Made by a program: the position numbers and the translations under genes. The notes under the pieces are model-generated. The model had not been told where the DNA came from and ran no database searches. It saw nothing but the letters and a program-made list of their open reading frames with translations. Source: an uncultured bacterium (GTDB lineage Bacteria > Bacillota > Clostridia > Lachnospirales > Lachnospiraceae). Taken from it: 64,000 nt of DNA. The stretch is from contig CAMXIF010000008.1 in NCBI GenBank assembly GCA_947243845.1, positions 60,586-124,585 on the forward strand, given 5' to 3'. Shown piece by piece: positions 26,745-36,746 of this stretch. Within the stretch, counting starts at the first letter, position 1. Each line of letters starts with the position of its first letter.

Positions 26745-29011
26745 TGGAAGAAAGTGGGAGGAGATGCGGCCTCATGAGAGAGCGGTATGCGGATATCATA
26801 GTGGACATATCCCATGAAAAAGTTGACAGACCTTTTCAGTATATAATTCCGCAGGAACTTGTGGATGCAATCTATCCGGGCGTGAGAGTGCATGTACCTT
26901 TTGGCAGGGGAAATCAGGATAAGACAGGGTATGTGGTGGATCTTTCGGAAGAGACAGAATATCCCGTGGAGAAATTAAAAGAGATCACTTCCGTGGATGA
27001 AAAGGGTATCTCAGCCGAGGGCAGGCAGATTCAGATTGCATACTGGTTAAAGCAACAGTACGGATCCACCATGATCACTGCCTTAAAGACGGTACTGCCG
27101 GTGAAGCAGCAGATGAAGCGGCCGGAGAAAAAGAAGATTGTCCGCTGTGTGGATAAAGAAAGATTGCAGGATGCCATTGAGCAGTGCAGAAGAAAGCATC
27201 AGGTGGCTAAAGTGCGGGTGCTCACGGCACTTATTACAGAGGAAGAACTGCCCTATGAACTGGTCAGACAGAAGCTGAATGTGGCGCCGGCAACGCTGCA
27301 GGCGCTGGAAAAGCAGGGGTATCTCGTGATGCAGCGGGAATCCTACTATCGGAATCCAGTCAGACAGATGGGCAGGGAGGAAGAAAGGCCCTGTCTCACT
27401 GAGATGCAGGCTCATATCATAGAAGACGTCCTTGCGGATTACCGGGCGGGGCATCCCGGCACCTATCTGGTGCATGGAGTGACCGGCAGCGGTAAGACGG
27501 AGGTATATCTGGGAATTATAGAGCAAATGATCTCTATGGGCAAACAGGCCATTGTGCTGATTCCGGAAATCGCTCTGACTTATCAGACCCTGCTTCGTTT
27601 TTATAAAAGATTCGGGGATCGGGTATCGGTGATGAATTCCACTTTGTCCATGGGTGAGAAGTATGACCAGATTGAACGGGCAAAGGCGGGGGAACTTGAT
27701 GTGATCATAGGTCCCAGGTCGGCGCTGTTTACACCCTTTGCAAACCTGGGGGTTATCGTGATGGACGAGGAGCATGAGGGCAGTTATAAGAGCGAATCCA
27801 GTCCCAAATATCATGCCAGAGAGACAGCCATCCGGATTGCGTCCATGTATGGAGCCAGTGTGGTGCTGGGTTCTGCAACCCCTTCCCTGGAAGCATATTA
27901 TCGGGCCAGAATGGGACAATATAAATTATATGAAATGCGCAGCCGTCCCGGCGGCAGTATACTGCCCCGTGTGAGTATCGTGGATCTGCGGGAGGAGTTA
28001 AAGCAGGGAAACCGTTCCGTGTTCAGCAGGCAGTTAAGAGAATTGCTGGAAGAGCGTCTGCGGGCGAAAGAACAGAGCATTCTCTTTTTAAACCGCAGAG
28101 GGTATGCGGGCTTTGTCTCCTGTAGGGCCTGCGGACATGTGATAAAATGCCCCCATTGTGATGTATCCTTATCGGAACACAGGAATGGTAAGATGGTGTG
28201 TCATTATTGTGGTTATGAAGAACCTAAGATGATGAAATGTCCATCCTGCGGCTCCAAATATCTGATGGGATTTAAGGCGGGAACGGAACAGATTGAGGAG
28301 GCTATCCACCGGGAATTCCCGGAAGCGCGGGTACTGCGCATGGATGCGGATACCACCCGCACCAAGGAAAGTTATGAGAAAATTCTCTCGGCTTTTGCAG
28401 ATGAGAAGGCGGATATTCTGGTGGGTACCCAGATGATTGTGAAGGGACACGATTTTCCCAATGTGACACTGGTGGGTGTGCTGGCGGCGGATCTGTCGCT
28501 GAATCAGAATGATTACCGGGCCGGCGAGCGTACCTTCCAGCTGCTGACACAGGCAGCGGGGCGGGCAGGACGGGGGGATAAGCCCGGTGAAGTGGTAATA
28601 CAGACTTATCAGCCGGAACACTATAGCGTGATTCATGCAGCGAAGCAGGATTATGAGGGATTCTATGAAGAAGAGATTGCTTACCGGGACTTTCTGCAGT
28701 ATCCGCCGGTGGCGCATATGCTGGCGGTGCTGATTATTTCCCAGATACAGGAACAGGGAAAACGGTTGAGTGAAGAAATGACTGAATTGGTCAATGTGGA
28801 AATGAAAGAGACAAAAGATCTGCATGTGATCGGTCCGGCAGAAGCTGCCATCGGCAAGCTGAATGATTTATACCGCCATGTGTTTTATGTGCGGCATGAG
28901 GAGTATCAGGTGTTAGTGGAAGCGAAGGATAAGCTGGAGACTTTTTGCAGGGAACGGGAATTGAAAAATCAAATGGTACAGTTTGATTTTGATCCGATGA
29001 ATACATATTAA
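26744..29011 (+). CDS. priA: Primosomal replication restart helicase PriA
   Basis: PriA reloads the replisome at stalled forks. Seen here: the N-terminal DNA-binding part (RYADIIVDISHEKVDRPFQY), Walker A GVTGSGKTEVY (K251), DEEH box, helicase motifs with GTQMIVKGHDFPNV and QAAGRAGR, and two zinc pairs arrays CRACGHVIKCPHC and CHYCGY...CPSCG. Counted from 26744 the protein is 755 residues. The ATG at 26744 overlaps the murE stop (TGATG); an alternative ATG at 26774 would remove ten residues that are not conserved in PriA, so the start is open. Confidence 0.95.
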   Translation: MEESGRRCGLMRERYADIIVDISHEKVDRPFQYIIPQELVDAIYPGVRVHVPFGRGNQDKTGYVVDLSEETEYPVEKLKEITSVDEKGISAEGRQIQIAYWLKQQYGSTMITALKTVLPVKQQMKRPEKKKIVRCVDKERLQDAIEQCRRKHQVAKVRVLTALITEEELPYELVRQKLNVAPATLQALEKQGYLVMQRESYYRNPVRQMGREEERPCLTEMQAHIIEDVLADYRAGHPGTYLVHGVTGSGKTEVYLGIIEQMISMGKQAIVLIPEIALTYQTLLRFYKRFGDRVSVMNSTLSMGEKYDQIERAKAGELDVIIGPRSALFTPFANLGVIVMDEEHEGSYKSESSPKYHARETAIRIASMYGASVVLGSATPSLEAYYRARMGQYKLYEMRSRPGGSILPRVSIVDLREELKQGNRSVFSRQLRELLEERLRAKEQSILFLNRRGYAGFVSCRACGHVIKCPHCDVSLSEHRNGKMVCHYCGYEEPKMMKCPSCGSKYLMGFKAGTEQIEEAIHREFPEARVLRMDADTTRTKESYEKILSAFADEKADILVGTQMIVKGHDFPNVTLVGVLAADLSLNQNDYRAGERTFQLLTQAAGRAGRGDKPGEVVIQTYQPEHYSVIHAAKQDYEGFYEEEIAYRDFLQYPPVAHMLAVLIISQIQEQGKRLSEEMTELVNVEMKETKDLHVIGPAEAAIGKLNDLYRHVFYVRHEEYQVLVEAKDKLETFCRERELKNQMVQFDFDPMNTY

Positions 29012-29045
29012 ATACATAATTAGAAGAAAGGAAGATAGGAAGATT

Positions 29046-29534
29046 ATGGCGACCAGAAAGATCAGGGAGATTGGTGATCCGGTTTTGACAAAACAGTGTA
29101 AAGAAGTAACGGAGATTACGCCCAGGCTACAGGAGTTGATTGACGATATGTTTGAGACATTGTATGAGGCTAACGGGGTAGGACTGGCAGCCCCTCAGGT
29201 GGGTATCTTAAAGAGGATTGTGGTGATTGATGTTACAGGGGAGGATCCGCTGCTGTTGATCAATCCTAAAATATTGGAGACCAGCGGGGAGCAGGAAGGC
29301 TATGAAGGGTGTCTGAGCGTTCCCGGCAAGACAGGACATGTGACGAGGCCTAATTATGTCAAGGCTATGGCTTATGATGAAAATATGATGCCTTTTGAGA
29401 TAGAAGGAACGGAACTGCTTGCCAGAGCGATCTGTCATGAGCTGGATCATCTGGAGGGGCATCTTTATGTGGAAAAGGTGGAAGGCCCGTTGATGAATAC
29501 GGAAGAGCTGGAGGAAGAGGACGAGGAGGAATAG
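29046..29534 (+). CDS. def: Peptide deformylase
   Basis: It removes the N-formyl group from new proteins. The three family motifs are clear: GVGLAAPQVG (44-53), EGCLSVPG (87-94, metal ligand C89) and HELDH (131-135; metal ligands H131 and H135, catalytic E132). At 162 residues it is a type 1 enzyme with an acidic C-terminal tail. It belongs to the conserved priA-def-fmt order. Confidence 0.97.
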   Translation: MATRKIREIGDPVLTKQCKEVTEITPRLQELIDDMFETLYEANGVGLAAPQVGILKRIVVIDVTGEDPLLLINPKILETSGEQEGYEGCLSVPGKTGHVTRPNYVKAMAYDENMMPFEIEGTELLARAICHELDHLEGHLYVEKVEGPLMNTEELEEEDEEE

Positions 29535-29588
29535 AGAGACGTCCGATTTGCAGGGAAGAGCCTGTCTAAGAGAGTGAGGAACAAAGAT

Positions 29589-30539
29589 ATGAGAGTCGTA
29601 TTTATGGGAACGCCAGATTTTGCGGTGGGCGCCTTGCAGGCGATTATAGAAGCCGGACATCAGGTGACAGCGGTGGTGACACAGCCGGATAAACCGAAGG
29701 GCAGAGGGAAAGAAATGCAGATGACACCGGTAAAAGCCTGTGCACTCACCCACAGTATCCCGGTTTTCCAGCCCGTGAAGATCAAAGAAGCGGAGGCTGT
29801 GGAAGTACTGCGCAGTTACCAGGCAGATATTTTTGTGGTGGCTGCTTTCGGGCAGCTTCTGTCGGAAGAGATATTGGCCATGCCTAAGTATGGATGCGTG
29901 AACATTCATGCCTCTCTGCTCCCGAAGTACAGAGGGGCAGGCCCAATCCAGTGGGCTATTATCGATGGGGAAAAGAAGACCGGCATTACCATCATGCAGA
30001 TGGAAAAAGGATTGGATACCGGCGATATTCTTTTTCAAAAGGAAGTGCAGATTGATGCAGGGGAAACCGGAGATTCTCTGCATGACAAACTGGCGGCGGC
30101 AGGAGCGGAACTGATCGTGGAAGCGCTGTCAAAGATTGCGGCAGGACAGGTGGTGCCCCGCAGACAGAACGATGCCGAGTCCTGTTATGCTAAAATGCTG
30201 CAAAAGTCTATGGGAAAGATTGACTGGAATATGCCTGCCGGGAAGTTAGACTGTCTGATTCGTGGATTGATTTCCTGGCCGGGAGCTTCAACTACATGCC
30301 GTGGTAAAAATCTGAAAATCTGGGAGGAAGAACCTGTGGCGGAAGAGGAGTTTCACCAGCAGACTTCCGAATGGATTCCGGGAACGGTTCTTGGAGTAGA
30401 AAAAGATGCTTTCTATGTGCGGGCCGGTGAGGGGGCACTCAGGATTCTATCTGTGCAGTTGGAGGGCAAAAAACGGATGGCAGTGAAAGATTTTCTGCTA
30501 GGCTATCCATTGCGGGTGGGAGAGCGCCTGGGTGACTAA
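29589..30539 (+). CDS. fmt: Methionyl-tRNA formyltransferase
   Basis: It formylates initiator Met-tRNA, the counterpart of the deformylase just upstream. The 316-residue protein has MGTPDFAV at the N-terminus, the formyl-folate binding segment with HASLLPKYRGAGPIQWAI (N, H, D catalytic triad region, about 107-130) and the C-terminal OB-like domain (from ~205). The ATG at 29589 is preferred to a GTG at 29574 because the family starts MRVVFMGTP and GAGG is 9 bases upstream. Confidence 0.96.
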   Translation: MRVVFMGTPDFAVGALQAIIEAGHQVTAVVTQPDKPKGRGKEMQMTPVKACALTHSIPVFQPVKIKEAEAVEVLRSYQADIFVVAAFGQLLSEEILAMPKYGCVNIHASLLPKYRGAGPIQWAIIDGEKKTGITIMQMEKGLDTGDILFQKEVQIDAGETGDSLHDKLAAAGAELIVEALSKIAAGQVVPRRQNDAESCYAKMLQKSMGKIDWNMPAGKLDCLIRGLISWPGASTTCRGKNLKIWEEEPVAEEEFHQQTSEWIPGTVLGVEKDAFYVRAGEGALRILSVQLEGKKRMAVKDFLLGYPLRVGERLGD

Positions 30540-30563
30540 ACGGTGTGCAAATGTTTGAAGGAG

Positions 30564-30579
30564 TGCAAACGCGTTTGCA
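30564..30579. promoter_or_regulatory. Perfect 16-bp palindrome in the fmt-protease gap
   Basis: TGCAAACGCGTTTGCA reads the same on both strands; a related half-site (TGCAAATGTTTG) lies 18 bases upstream. It looks like a LacI-family-type operator, but could also be a short hairpin in the message. No promoter is evident next to it. Confidence 0.5.
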
Positions 30580-30603
30580 GCGTGATATGGAAAGGATGAT
30601 ATA

Positions 30604-31311
30604 ATGGGTTACGGATATTATGGTTATTATTTTGACCCCACATATTTTTTGGTGCTGATTGGGGCGGTTTTGTGTATTTATGCACAGATGCGGGTTAATT
30701 CCACCTATCATAAATATGCCAGAGTACCAAGCAGGACAGGGATGACAGGGGCACAGGCAGCGCAGCGTATCTTGGAACTGTCAGGAATTTATGATGTGCG
30801 GATTGAGCATATACGAGGAGAATTGACAGATCACTATGATCCGGCCAATAAAGTCCTGCGTCTTTCGGATACGGTGTATGGATCTTCTTCTATTGCAGCT
30901 ATTGGGGTGGCGGCCCATGAGTGTGGTCATGCCGTGCAGCATCAGCAGGAATATTCGCCTCTTAAGATTCGTTCGGAGCTTGTACCTGCGGCAAATATTG
31001 GATCCAAGGCAGGGATTCCCCTGATTATTCTGGGCGCTATCCTGGGCATGAATCAGGTATTGATTCAGATTGGAATTTGGGTATTTTCTTTGGCAGTATT
31101 ATTCCAGCTGGTGACGCTGCCGGTGGAATTTAACGCCTCCAGACGCGCGCTTGCCATGCTGGGCAATTATGGGATGATGGAGCGGGATGAAGTGAGTGGC
31201 TGCCGCAAAGTATTAAAGGCTGCTGCCCTGACTTATGTAGCTGCTGCGGCATCGGCAATCCTGCAGTTACTCCGACTGGTACTGCTGTTTGGAAGACGGA
31301 GTGATGACTGA
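30604..31311 (+). CDS. Membrane-bound neutral zinc metallopeptidase (YugP-like)
   Basis: The 235-residue protein matches the Zn_peptidase_2 family: an N-terminal membrane helix (FDPTYFLVLIGAVLCIYAQM), the segment GMTGAQAAQRIL, the zinc motif HECGHAVQHQ (H99-E-x-x-H103 region), EFNASRRAL with the distal ligand, and two more membrane helices. It is presumed to degrade membrane or envelope proteins; the substrate is unknown. Its gene sits between fmt and rsmB as in many clostridia. GGAAAGGATGATA precedes ATG. Confidence 0.88.
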   Translation: MGYGYYGYYFDPTYFLVLIGAVLCIYAQMRVNSTYHKYARVPSRTGMTGAQAAQRILELSGIYDVRIEHIRGELTDHYDPANKVLRLSDTVYGSSSIAAIGVAAHECGHAVQHQQEYSPLKIRSELVPAANIGSKAGIPLIILGAILGMNQVLIQIGIWVFSLAVLFQLVTLPVEFNASRRALAMLGNYGMMERDEVSGCRKVLKAAALTYVAAAASAILQLLRLVLLFGRRSDD

Positions 31312-32656
31312 TATGAATCTGAGAGAAATCGTGCTGGATATTTTGCTCGAATTATCCAGGGGTGATGAATATAGTAACATTCTGATCTCGGCTGTACTGG
31401 ACAAGTATGATTATCTGGACAGCCGGGAAAAGGCTTTTATTAAGCGGGTGAGCGAGGGATGCATTGAGCGCAGGATACAGATTGATTATGTGTTGGATCT
31501 GTATTCCAAAACGCCTGTACGTAAGATGAAGCCGTTGATTCGGGAATTGTTGCGGATGAGTACCTATCAGCTTCTTTTTATGGAGCATATTCCTGATGCG
31601 GCGGTCTGCAATGAGGCGGTGAAACTGGCCAAAAAGAGAAAATTCCAGGCACTGCAGGGCTATGTGAACGGCGTCCTTCGAAATATTGCAAGAGGCCGGG
31701 AGCAAATTGTTTATCCGGATCGAAATACTTCCTACAGAGAATATCTTTCCGTGCACTATTCCATGCCCCTATGGCTGGTGGAACACTTCATGAATTCCTA
31801 TGGGGAGGATTCCTGTGAAAAGATTCTCCAGGCCTATCTGGAAAGAAGGTCAGTGGGAATCCGTCTGCGGGAAAATCTGCCGGAGGGGGAGCGGAAACGA
31901 CTGATTGATACCTGGGAACAGGCGGGGATTCGTGTCAGGAGGCATCCCTATCTGCCGTATGCGGTAGAGCTGGAAGGCGCCGAGGGAATCCGCAGGATGA
32001 AAGGATATGAGGAAGGTCATTTTGCGGTGCAGGATGTCAGTTCCATGCTGGTGGTGGAGGCGGCCGGGATTGTGCCGGGAGATACAGTTGTGGATGTCTG
32101 TGCGGCACCTGGCGGCAAGGCGCTTCACGCAGCGGATAAAATGACCGGAGCAGGACAGGTGATCGCCTGTGATGTGACGGATTATAAGACGGCCAGAATT
32201 GTAGAAAATCAGACGAGGCTTGGAGTGCGGAATATGTCTGTCAGGGTACAGGATGCACGCATTCTGGAGTCTTCTCTGGTTAAGAAGGCGGATGTGCTGC
32301 TGGTGGACGTGCCCTGTTCGGGGCTTGGCGTTATTGGCAGGAAGCAGGATATCAAATACAGGGTGACATATGAGTCCCTGCAGGAGATCAACCGTTTGCA
32401 GAGAGAGATTGTCACTAATGTGGCAAAGTATGTTAAGCCGGGCGGTATCATGATGTACAGTACCTGTACCATGAACCCGCTGGAGAATGAAAAGATGGCG
32501 GCGTGGATTTGCGAAGAACTGGACATGGAAAAGGTAACTATAGAGCCGTCCTTACCAGAAGTATTACGGCGGGATGTGCGAGAGAATACCTTACAGCTTC
32601 TGCCGGGGATACATGAGACGGACGGATTTTTTATGGCGAAGTTCAGAAAGAGATAA
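31304..32656 (+). CDS. rsmB: 16S rRNA m5C967 methyltransferase RsmB
   Basis: The N-terminal NusB-like domain (about 1-140) is followed by the SAM-dependent methyltransferase with DVCAAPGGKALHAAD, and the two Cys of m5C enzymes in VDVPCSGLG (catalytic base region) and YSTCTMNPLENE (nucleophile). It modifies C967 of 16S rRNA. The start is uncertain among close ATGs; 31304 lies just after GGAG and overlaps the protease stop by eight bases, 31313 is also possible. Confidence 0.93.
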   Translation: MTDMNLREIVLDILLELSRGDEYSNILISAVLDKYDYLDSREKAFIKRVSEGCIERRIQIDYVLDLYSKTPVRKMKPLIRELLRMSTYQLLFMEHIPDAAVCNEAVKLAKKRKFQALQGYVNGVLRNIARGREQIVYPDRNTSYREYLSVHYSMPLWLVEHFMNSYGEDSCEKILQAYLERRSVGIRLRENLPEGERKRLIDTWEQAGIRVRRHPYLPYAVELEGAEGIRRMKGYEEGHFAVQDVSSMLVVEAAGIVPGDTVVDVCAAPGGKALHAADKMTGAGQVIACDVTDYKTARIVENQTRLGVRNMSVRVQDARILESSLVKKADVLLVDVPCSGLGVIGRKQDIKYRVTYESLQEINRLQREIVTNVAKYVKPGGIMMYSTCTMNPLENEKMAAWICEELDMEKVTIEPSLPEVLRRDVRENTLQLLPGIHETDGFFMAKFRKR

Positions 32657-32675
32657 GAAGTTTGGAAAGAGATAA

Positions 32676-33737
32676 ATGGAAGCAGTAGACAACAAAGACA
32701 CTATGAAAGATATAAAATCCCTCACGCTGGAAGAATTAAAGGAAGAGATGATCGGACTTTCGGAGAAATCGTTCCGGGCAGTACAGCTGTATGAGTGGAT
32801 GCATAAAAAGCTGGTGCGTAGTTATGACGAGATGCCTAACATTCCCGCATCGCTTAAGGAGAAATGCCGGGAACGCTTCAACTATACGGCGCTTAGGCTG
32901 ATAGAGGTACAGGAGTCAAAGATAGATGGGACAAAGAAGTACCTGTTTGCTCTTGCCGATGGTAATGTGGTGGAGAGTGTTTTGATGCACTATAAGCATG
33001 GCAATTCCGTCTGTATCTCTTCCCAGGCAGGATGTCGGATGGGATGCCGGTTCTGCGCTTCCACACTGGACGGATTAAAGCGTAATCTCCTTCCCTCTGA
33101 GATGTTGGATCAGATTTACGAGATCACGAGAGAGAGCGGGGAGCGGGTTTCTAACGTGGTGGTCATGGGAACGGGAGAGCCATTGGATAACTATGCGAAT
33201 CTTCTGCGGTTTATCACCCTGCTCACGGATGAAAACGGCCTGCACATCAGCCAGCGGAATCTGACCATATCCACCTGCGGAATCGTACCGGGAATGCGGG
33301 AACTTGCCCGGGAAAAATTACAGATTACACTGGCCCTGTCCCTGCATGCGGCAACGGATGAAAAAAGAAGGGAACTGATGCCCATCGCCAATACCTATTC
33401 CCTGGCAGAATTGATGGAGGCCTGCGCCTATTATTTTGCACAGACAGGCAGGAGAATCACCTTTGAATACAGTCTGGTGCGGGATGTCAATGATACGAAG
33501 CAGGATGCAATGCAGCTGGTAGAGTTGATAAAGGGACAAAACTGTCATGTCAATCTGATTCCGGTCAATCCAATTAAGGAAAGAGACTATGTGCAGTCAG
33601 AAAGGCAGTCTGTGGAGGCTTTCCGGGACAGGCTGGTAAAGAGCGGCATCACCGCTACCATCCGCAGAGAGATGGGACGTGATATCGATGGAGCCTGCGG
33701 GCAGCTCAGACGAAGATTCCTGGAGGATCAGCCCTGA
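32676..33737 (+). CDS. rlmN: Dual-specificity 23S rRNA/tRNA m2A methyltransferase RlmN
   Basis: RlmN is a radical SAM enzyme that makes C2-methyladenosine at 23S A2503 and tRNA A37. The cluster motif CRMGCRFC (about residues 115-122), VVMGTGEPLDNY, and the C-terminal Cys in DIDGACGQLRRR (the mechanistic Cys) are present. Length 353 is normal. It follows rsmB after 19 bases. Confidence 0.96.
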   Translation: MEAVDNKDTMKDIKSLTLEELKEEMIGLSEKSFRAVQLYEWMHKKLVRSYDEMPNIPASLKEKCRERFNYTALRLIEVQESKIDGTKKYLFALADGNVVESVLMHYKHGNSVCISSQAGCRMGCRFCASTLDGLKRNLLPSEMLDQIYEITRESGERVSNVVVMGTGEPLDNYANLLRFITLLTDENGLHISQRNLTISTCGIVPGMRELAREKLQITLALSLHAATDEKRRELMPIANTYSLAELMEACAYYFAQTGRRITFEYSLVRDVNDTKQDAMQLVELIKGQNCHVNLIPVNPIKERDYVQSERQSVEAFRDRLVKSGITATIRREMGRDIDGACGQLRRRFLEDQP

Positions 33738-33785
33738 AATGACTGGTAAAGAACCGGGGCAAGGGCATCCCTGAGGCTGTTATAC

Positions 33786-33814
33786 TTGCTCTTTTGATGC
33801 TGATATGTTAATAT
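33786..33814 (+). promoter_or_regulatory. Putative promoter of stp-prkC-rsgA
   Basis: TTGCTC (33786-33791), a 17-base spacer and TAATAT (33809-33814) lie about 35 bases before the stp start. Confidence 0.6.
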
Positions 33815-33848
33815 TATTAACTGGTAAAAAGTCATGGAGGATAACACT

Positions 33849-34595
33849 GTGATCAGGTCTTATGCGTTGACAGATATCGGACAAAAAAGACAACTGAATC
33901 AGGATTATATTTACCGCTCGGAGACCCCTGTCGGGAATCTGCCCAATGTGTTCATTGTTGCGGATGGAATGGGGGGACACAATGCGGGGGACTATGCCTC
34001 CAGACTTGCGGTGGAGACCGTGGTGGAGGAGATCGGTGCTTCTTTTGAGAAAAATGCCGTTAAGATCTTGAACAATGCCATAAGGCGTGCTAACGAACAG
34101 TTACGAAAGCGCGCCAGAGAAGACAAAGCTTTAAGCGGCATGGGGACAACGATTGTAGCGGCTACCTGCATTAGCAGATATCTGGAAGTGGCGAACGTAG
34201 GAGACAGCAGACTCTATGTGATAAGCGATGAGATCAGACAGATTACACAGGATCATTCGCTGGTGGAAGAGATGGTACGCATGGGCGGCCTCGACAAAGA
34301 AACGGCCAGGAATCATCCGGATAAAAATATCATCACGAGAGCGGTTGGCGCAAGACGTGATGTGGAGGTAGATTTTTTTAATGTAGAATTGCAGACAGGA
34401 GATTTGGTTTTACTTTGTTCTGACGGTTTGACAAACATGGTGGATGACGAGATGATATGCCGGATATTAAAAGGTGATGGAAATCTTGAGGACAGGGTAG
34501 AAGAATTGATGAAGACTGCCAATCAGAATGGCGGTAAGGATAATATTTCCGTGATTGTTATTGAGCTGTTAGCAGATGAGGTGAAACATGATTAA
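33849..34595 (+). CDS. stp: PP2C-type Ser/Thr protein phosphatase
   Basis: It reverses phosphorylation by the PASTA kinase encoded next to it. Metal-binding motifs are DIGQKRQLNQD, VADGMGGHNAGDYAS, GMGTTIVAA, VGDSRLY and GGKDNISVI. Length is 248 residues. The start is read as GTG at 33849, because GGAGG (33836-33840) is 8 bases before it and the family begins this way; an ATG at 33834 would overlap that site. It overlaps prkC by eight bases. Confidence 0.94.
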   Translation: MIRSYALTDIGQKRQLNQDYIYRSETPVGNLPNVFIVADGMGGHNAGDYASRLAVETVVEEIGASFEKNAVKILNNAIRRANEQLRKRAREDKALSGMGTTIVAATCISRYLEVANVGDSRLYVISDEIRQITQDHSLVEEMVRMGGLDKETARNHPDKNIITRAVGARRDVEVDFFNVELQTGDLVLLCSDGLTNMVDDEMICRILKGDGNLEDRVEELMKTANQNGGKDNISVIVIELLADEVKHD

Positions 34596-36696
34596 GATAG
34601 GTATAATGATAGGAGACCGGTATGAGATCCTGGAAAGGATCGGCACAGGCGGTATGTCTGATGTATATAAAGCCAAAGACCATAAACTGAACCGGTTTGT
34701 GGCAGTAAAAGTGCTGAAACAGGAGTTCAGTGAAAACGCGAATTTTGTTTCCAAATTTCGTGTGGAAGCACAGGCGGCCGCCGGACTGATGCACCCCAAT
34801 ATCGTCAATGTTTATGATGTCGGGGAGGAACAGGAAATCTACTATATTGTCATGGAACTGGTGGAAGGCATTACCCTGAAAAAATATATTGAGAAGAAAG
34901 CGCGGCTTTCTGTAAAGGAGGCTATCAGTATTGCCATTCAGGTATCCATGGGCATTGAGGCGGCGCACAACAATCATATTATCCATCGTGATATCAAGCC
35001 GCAGAATATCATTATTTCCAAAGAGGGTAAAGTGAAGGTGACAGACTTTGGTATTGCCAAGGCGGCCACCAGCAACACCATCACTTCCAATGTGATGGGT
35101 TCTGTGCACTATACTTCACCGGAGCAGGCCAGAGGCGGCTACAGTGATGAAAAGAGTGATATTTATTCTCTGGGTATCACTATGTTTGAGATGCTTACGG
35201 GACGGGTTCCTTTTAATGGGGAGACCACGGTGGCAATCGCGATCAAACATATACAGGAGGAACTTCCCTCTCCGAGAGATTATGTGCCGGAGATTCCGAT
35301 CAGCGTAGAGCATATTGTGTGCAAATGCTGCCAGAAAAGTCCGGACAGAAGATATCAGTCCATGGCGGAACTGATTGTGGATTTGAAACAGTCCCTGATC
35401 AATCCGGACGAAGATTTTGTTAAAGTGATCGATCCTGATGAGGAAGCTTCTACCAGAATGATCACGGACAGGGACATGGTGCAGATTAAACGCCAGTCCG
35501 ACAGCAGGGATTCCATGGATGAGGCGATGCGTCTTAGAAGGAATAATGCGCGCACATATGAGGAATATGATGACGAAGACGAGGAAGATGATGAGGACTG
35601 GGAGGATGACGAGGAAGATTATGATCCCAGGATGGAGAAGGTCACCACGATCCTGGCGGTTGTAGCGGCGCTTCTGGTCGGCGGTATCCTGATCTTTTTC
35701 GTAGGCAGGACGCTGGGCGTATTCAGCATGGGAACGGGAGAAGCAGATACGGAACAGGAGACTGTGGAGCAGGTAGAAATGATCCGTGTGGTGGGCATGG
35801 ATGTGGATGAAGCGAAACGGGAACTTCTGGCACTTGGTCTGACGCCGGAGATTCAGTATGAGGTGTCAACTGCATATAAAGAGGGAACTGTCCTGCGCGC
35901 CAGTGTTCAGGATGGTATCATGGTAGATAAAAACAGTAACGTTATCCTCACAGTAGCACAGGAGACAGAGGGGATAACAGTTCCATCAGTGACGGGTAAA
36001 TCCCAGGAGGAGGCCACCTCGATTCTGGAGAAGGAAGGATTTGTAGTCAATGCCGTTGAAAGTTATGATGCTTCTGTGGAAAACGGCTTTGTCATTTCCC
36101 AGTCTCCAGAGGCGAATACTATGGCGCCGGAAGGTTCTTCTATTATCATACGGATCAGTCAGGGGTCGGAGGAGAATAAAGTCAGAGTTCCCAATGTGGT
36201 TGGTATGACGGAGATGGATGCCACAGCTCTTTTGACGGAGAATGATCTTGTGGTGGGCACCGTTACAGAAGAAGAAAACGATGATCCAGCGCTGGCAGAT
36301 AAAGTATGTTATCAGAGTTATTCCATGGGTTCCTATGTGGATAAAGGAACGGCAATCGATATCAGGATCAGTATAGGGCCGGCCCAGCAGATGTATCGTT
36401 ATGCAGAGGGGATTACAGGGCCTACGGAGGACGCGGAATATCAGGGCGGTATGCTGGTTAATGTCATCGTTACGGCGGCAGATGGCACGCAGCTTTTGAA
36501 TACACAGACGTCAACCTTTCCGGTGACGGCTAACTTTACAGGCATTAAGTCCCCTACTGGTGTGATCACGTTCACCTTTACCGTGGAGAGACAGGAAACT
36601 ACGACAACAGATCCTGAGACCGGGGAAACGGTGACGATACCAGGTTCATCGGAGACCAAGACAGTGCACCGTCCAATCACTTTTGTGGAAGAGTAG
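34588..36696 (+). CDS. prkC: PASTA-domain Ser/Thr protein kinase
   Basis: The N-terminal Hanks-type kinase (about 9-275) has catalytic K41 in VAVKVLK, HRDIKPQN with D135, and DFGIAKA. A very acidic linker (about 325-350) leads to one membrane helix (about 352-376), followed outside by three PASTA domains (about 395-460, 461-528, 529-595) and a C-terminal beta domain with Thr-rich ending. PASTA domains bind muropeptides or lipid II, so the kinase links wall status to growth, division or germination. GAGG lies 6 bases before ATG. The stp-prkC-rsgA order is standard in Firmicutes. Confidence 0.96.
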   Translation: MIKIGIMIGDRYEILERIGTGGMSDVYKAKDHKLNRFVAVKVLKQEFSENANFVSKFRVEAQAAAGLMHPNIVNVYDVGEEQEIYYIVMELVEGITLKKYIEKKARLSVKEAISIAIQVSMGIEAAHNNHIIHRDIKPQNIIISKEGKVKVTDFGIAKAATSNTITSNVMGSVHYTSPEQARGGYSDEKSDIYSLGITMFEMLTGRVPFNGETTVAIAIKHIQEELPSPRDYVPEIPISVEHIVCKCCQKSPDRRYQSMAELIVDLKQSLINPDEDFVKVIDPDEEASTRMITDRDMVQIKRQSDSRDSMDEAMRLRRNNARTYEEYDDEDEEDDEDWEDDEEDYDPRMEKVTTILAVVAALLVGGILIFFVGRTLGVFSMGTGEADTEQETVEQVEMIRVVGMDVDEAKRELLALGLTPEIQYEVSTAYKEGTVLRASVQDGIMVDKNSNVILTVAQETEGITVPSVTGKSQEEATSILEKEGFVVNAVESYDASVENGFVISQSPEANTMAPEGSSIIIRISQGSEENKVRVPNVVGMTEMDATALLTENDLVVGTVTEEENDDPALADKVCYQSYSMGSYVDKGTAIDIRISIGPAQQMYRYAEGITGPTEDAEYQGGMLVNVIVTAADGTQLLNTQTSTFPVTANFTGIKSPTGVITFTFTVERQETTTTDPETGETVTIPGSSETKTVHRPITFVEE

Positions 36697-36746
36697 ACAG
36701 GCAAGAGTCTGGGCAGCATTGTGAAAGAGATAAGCTGAAGGAGAGT

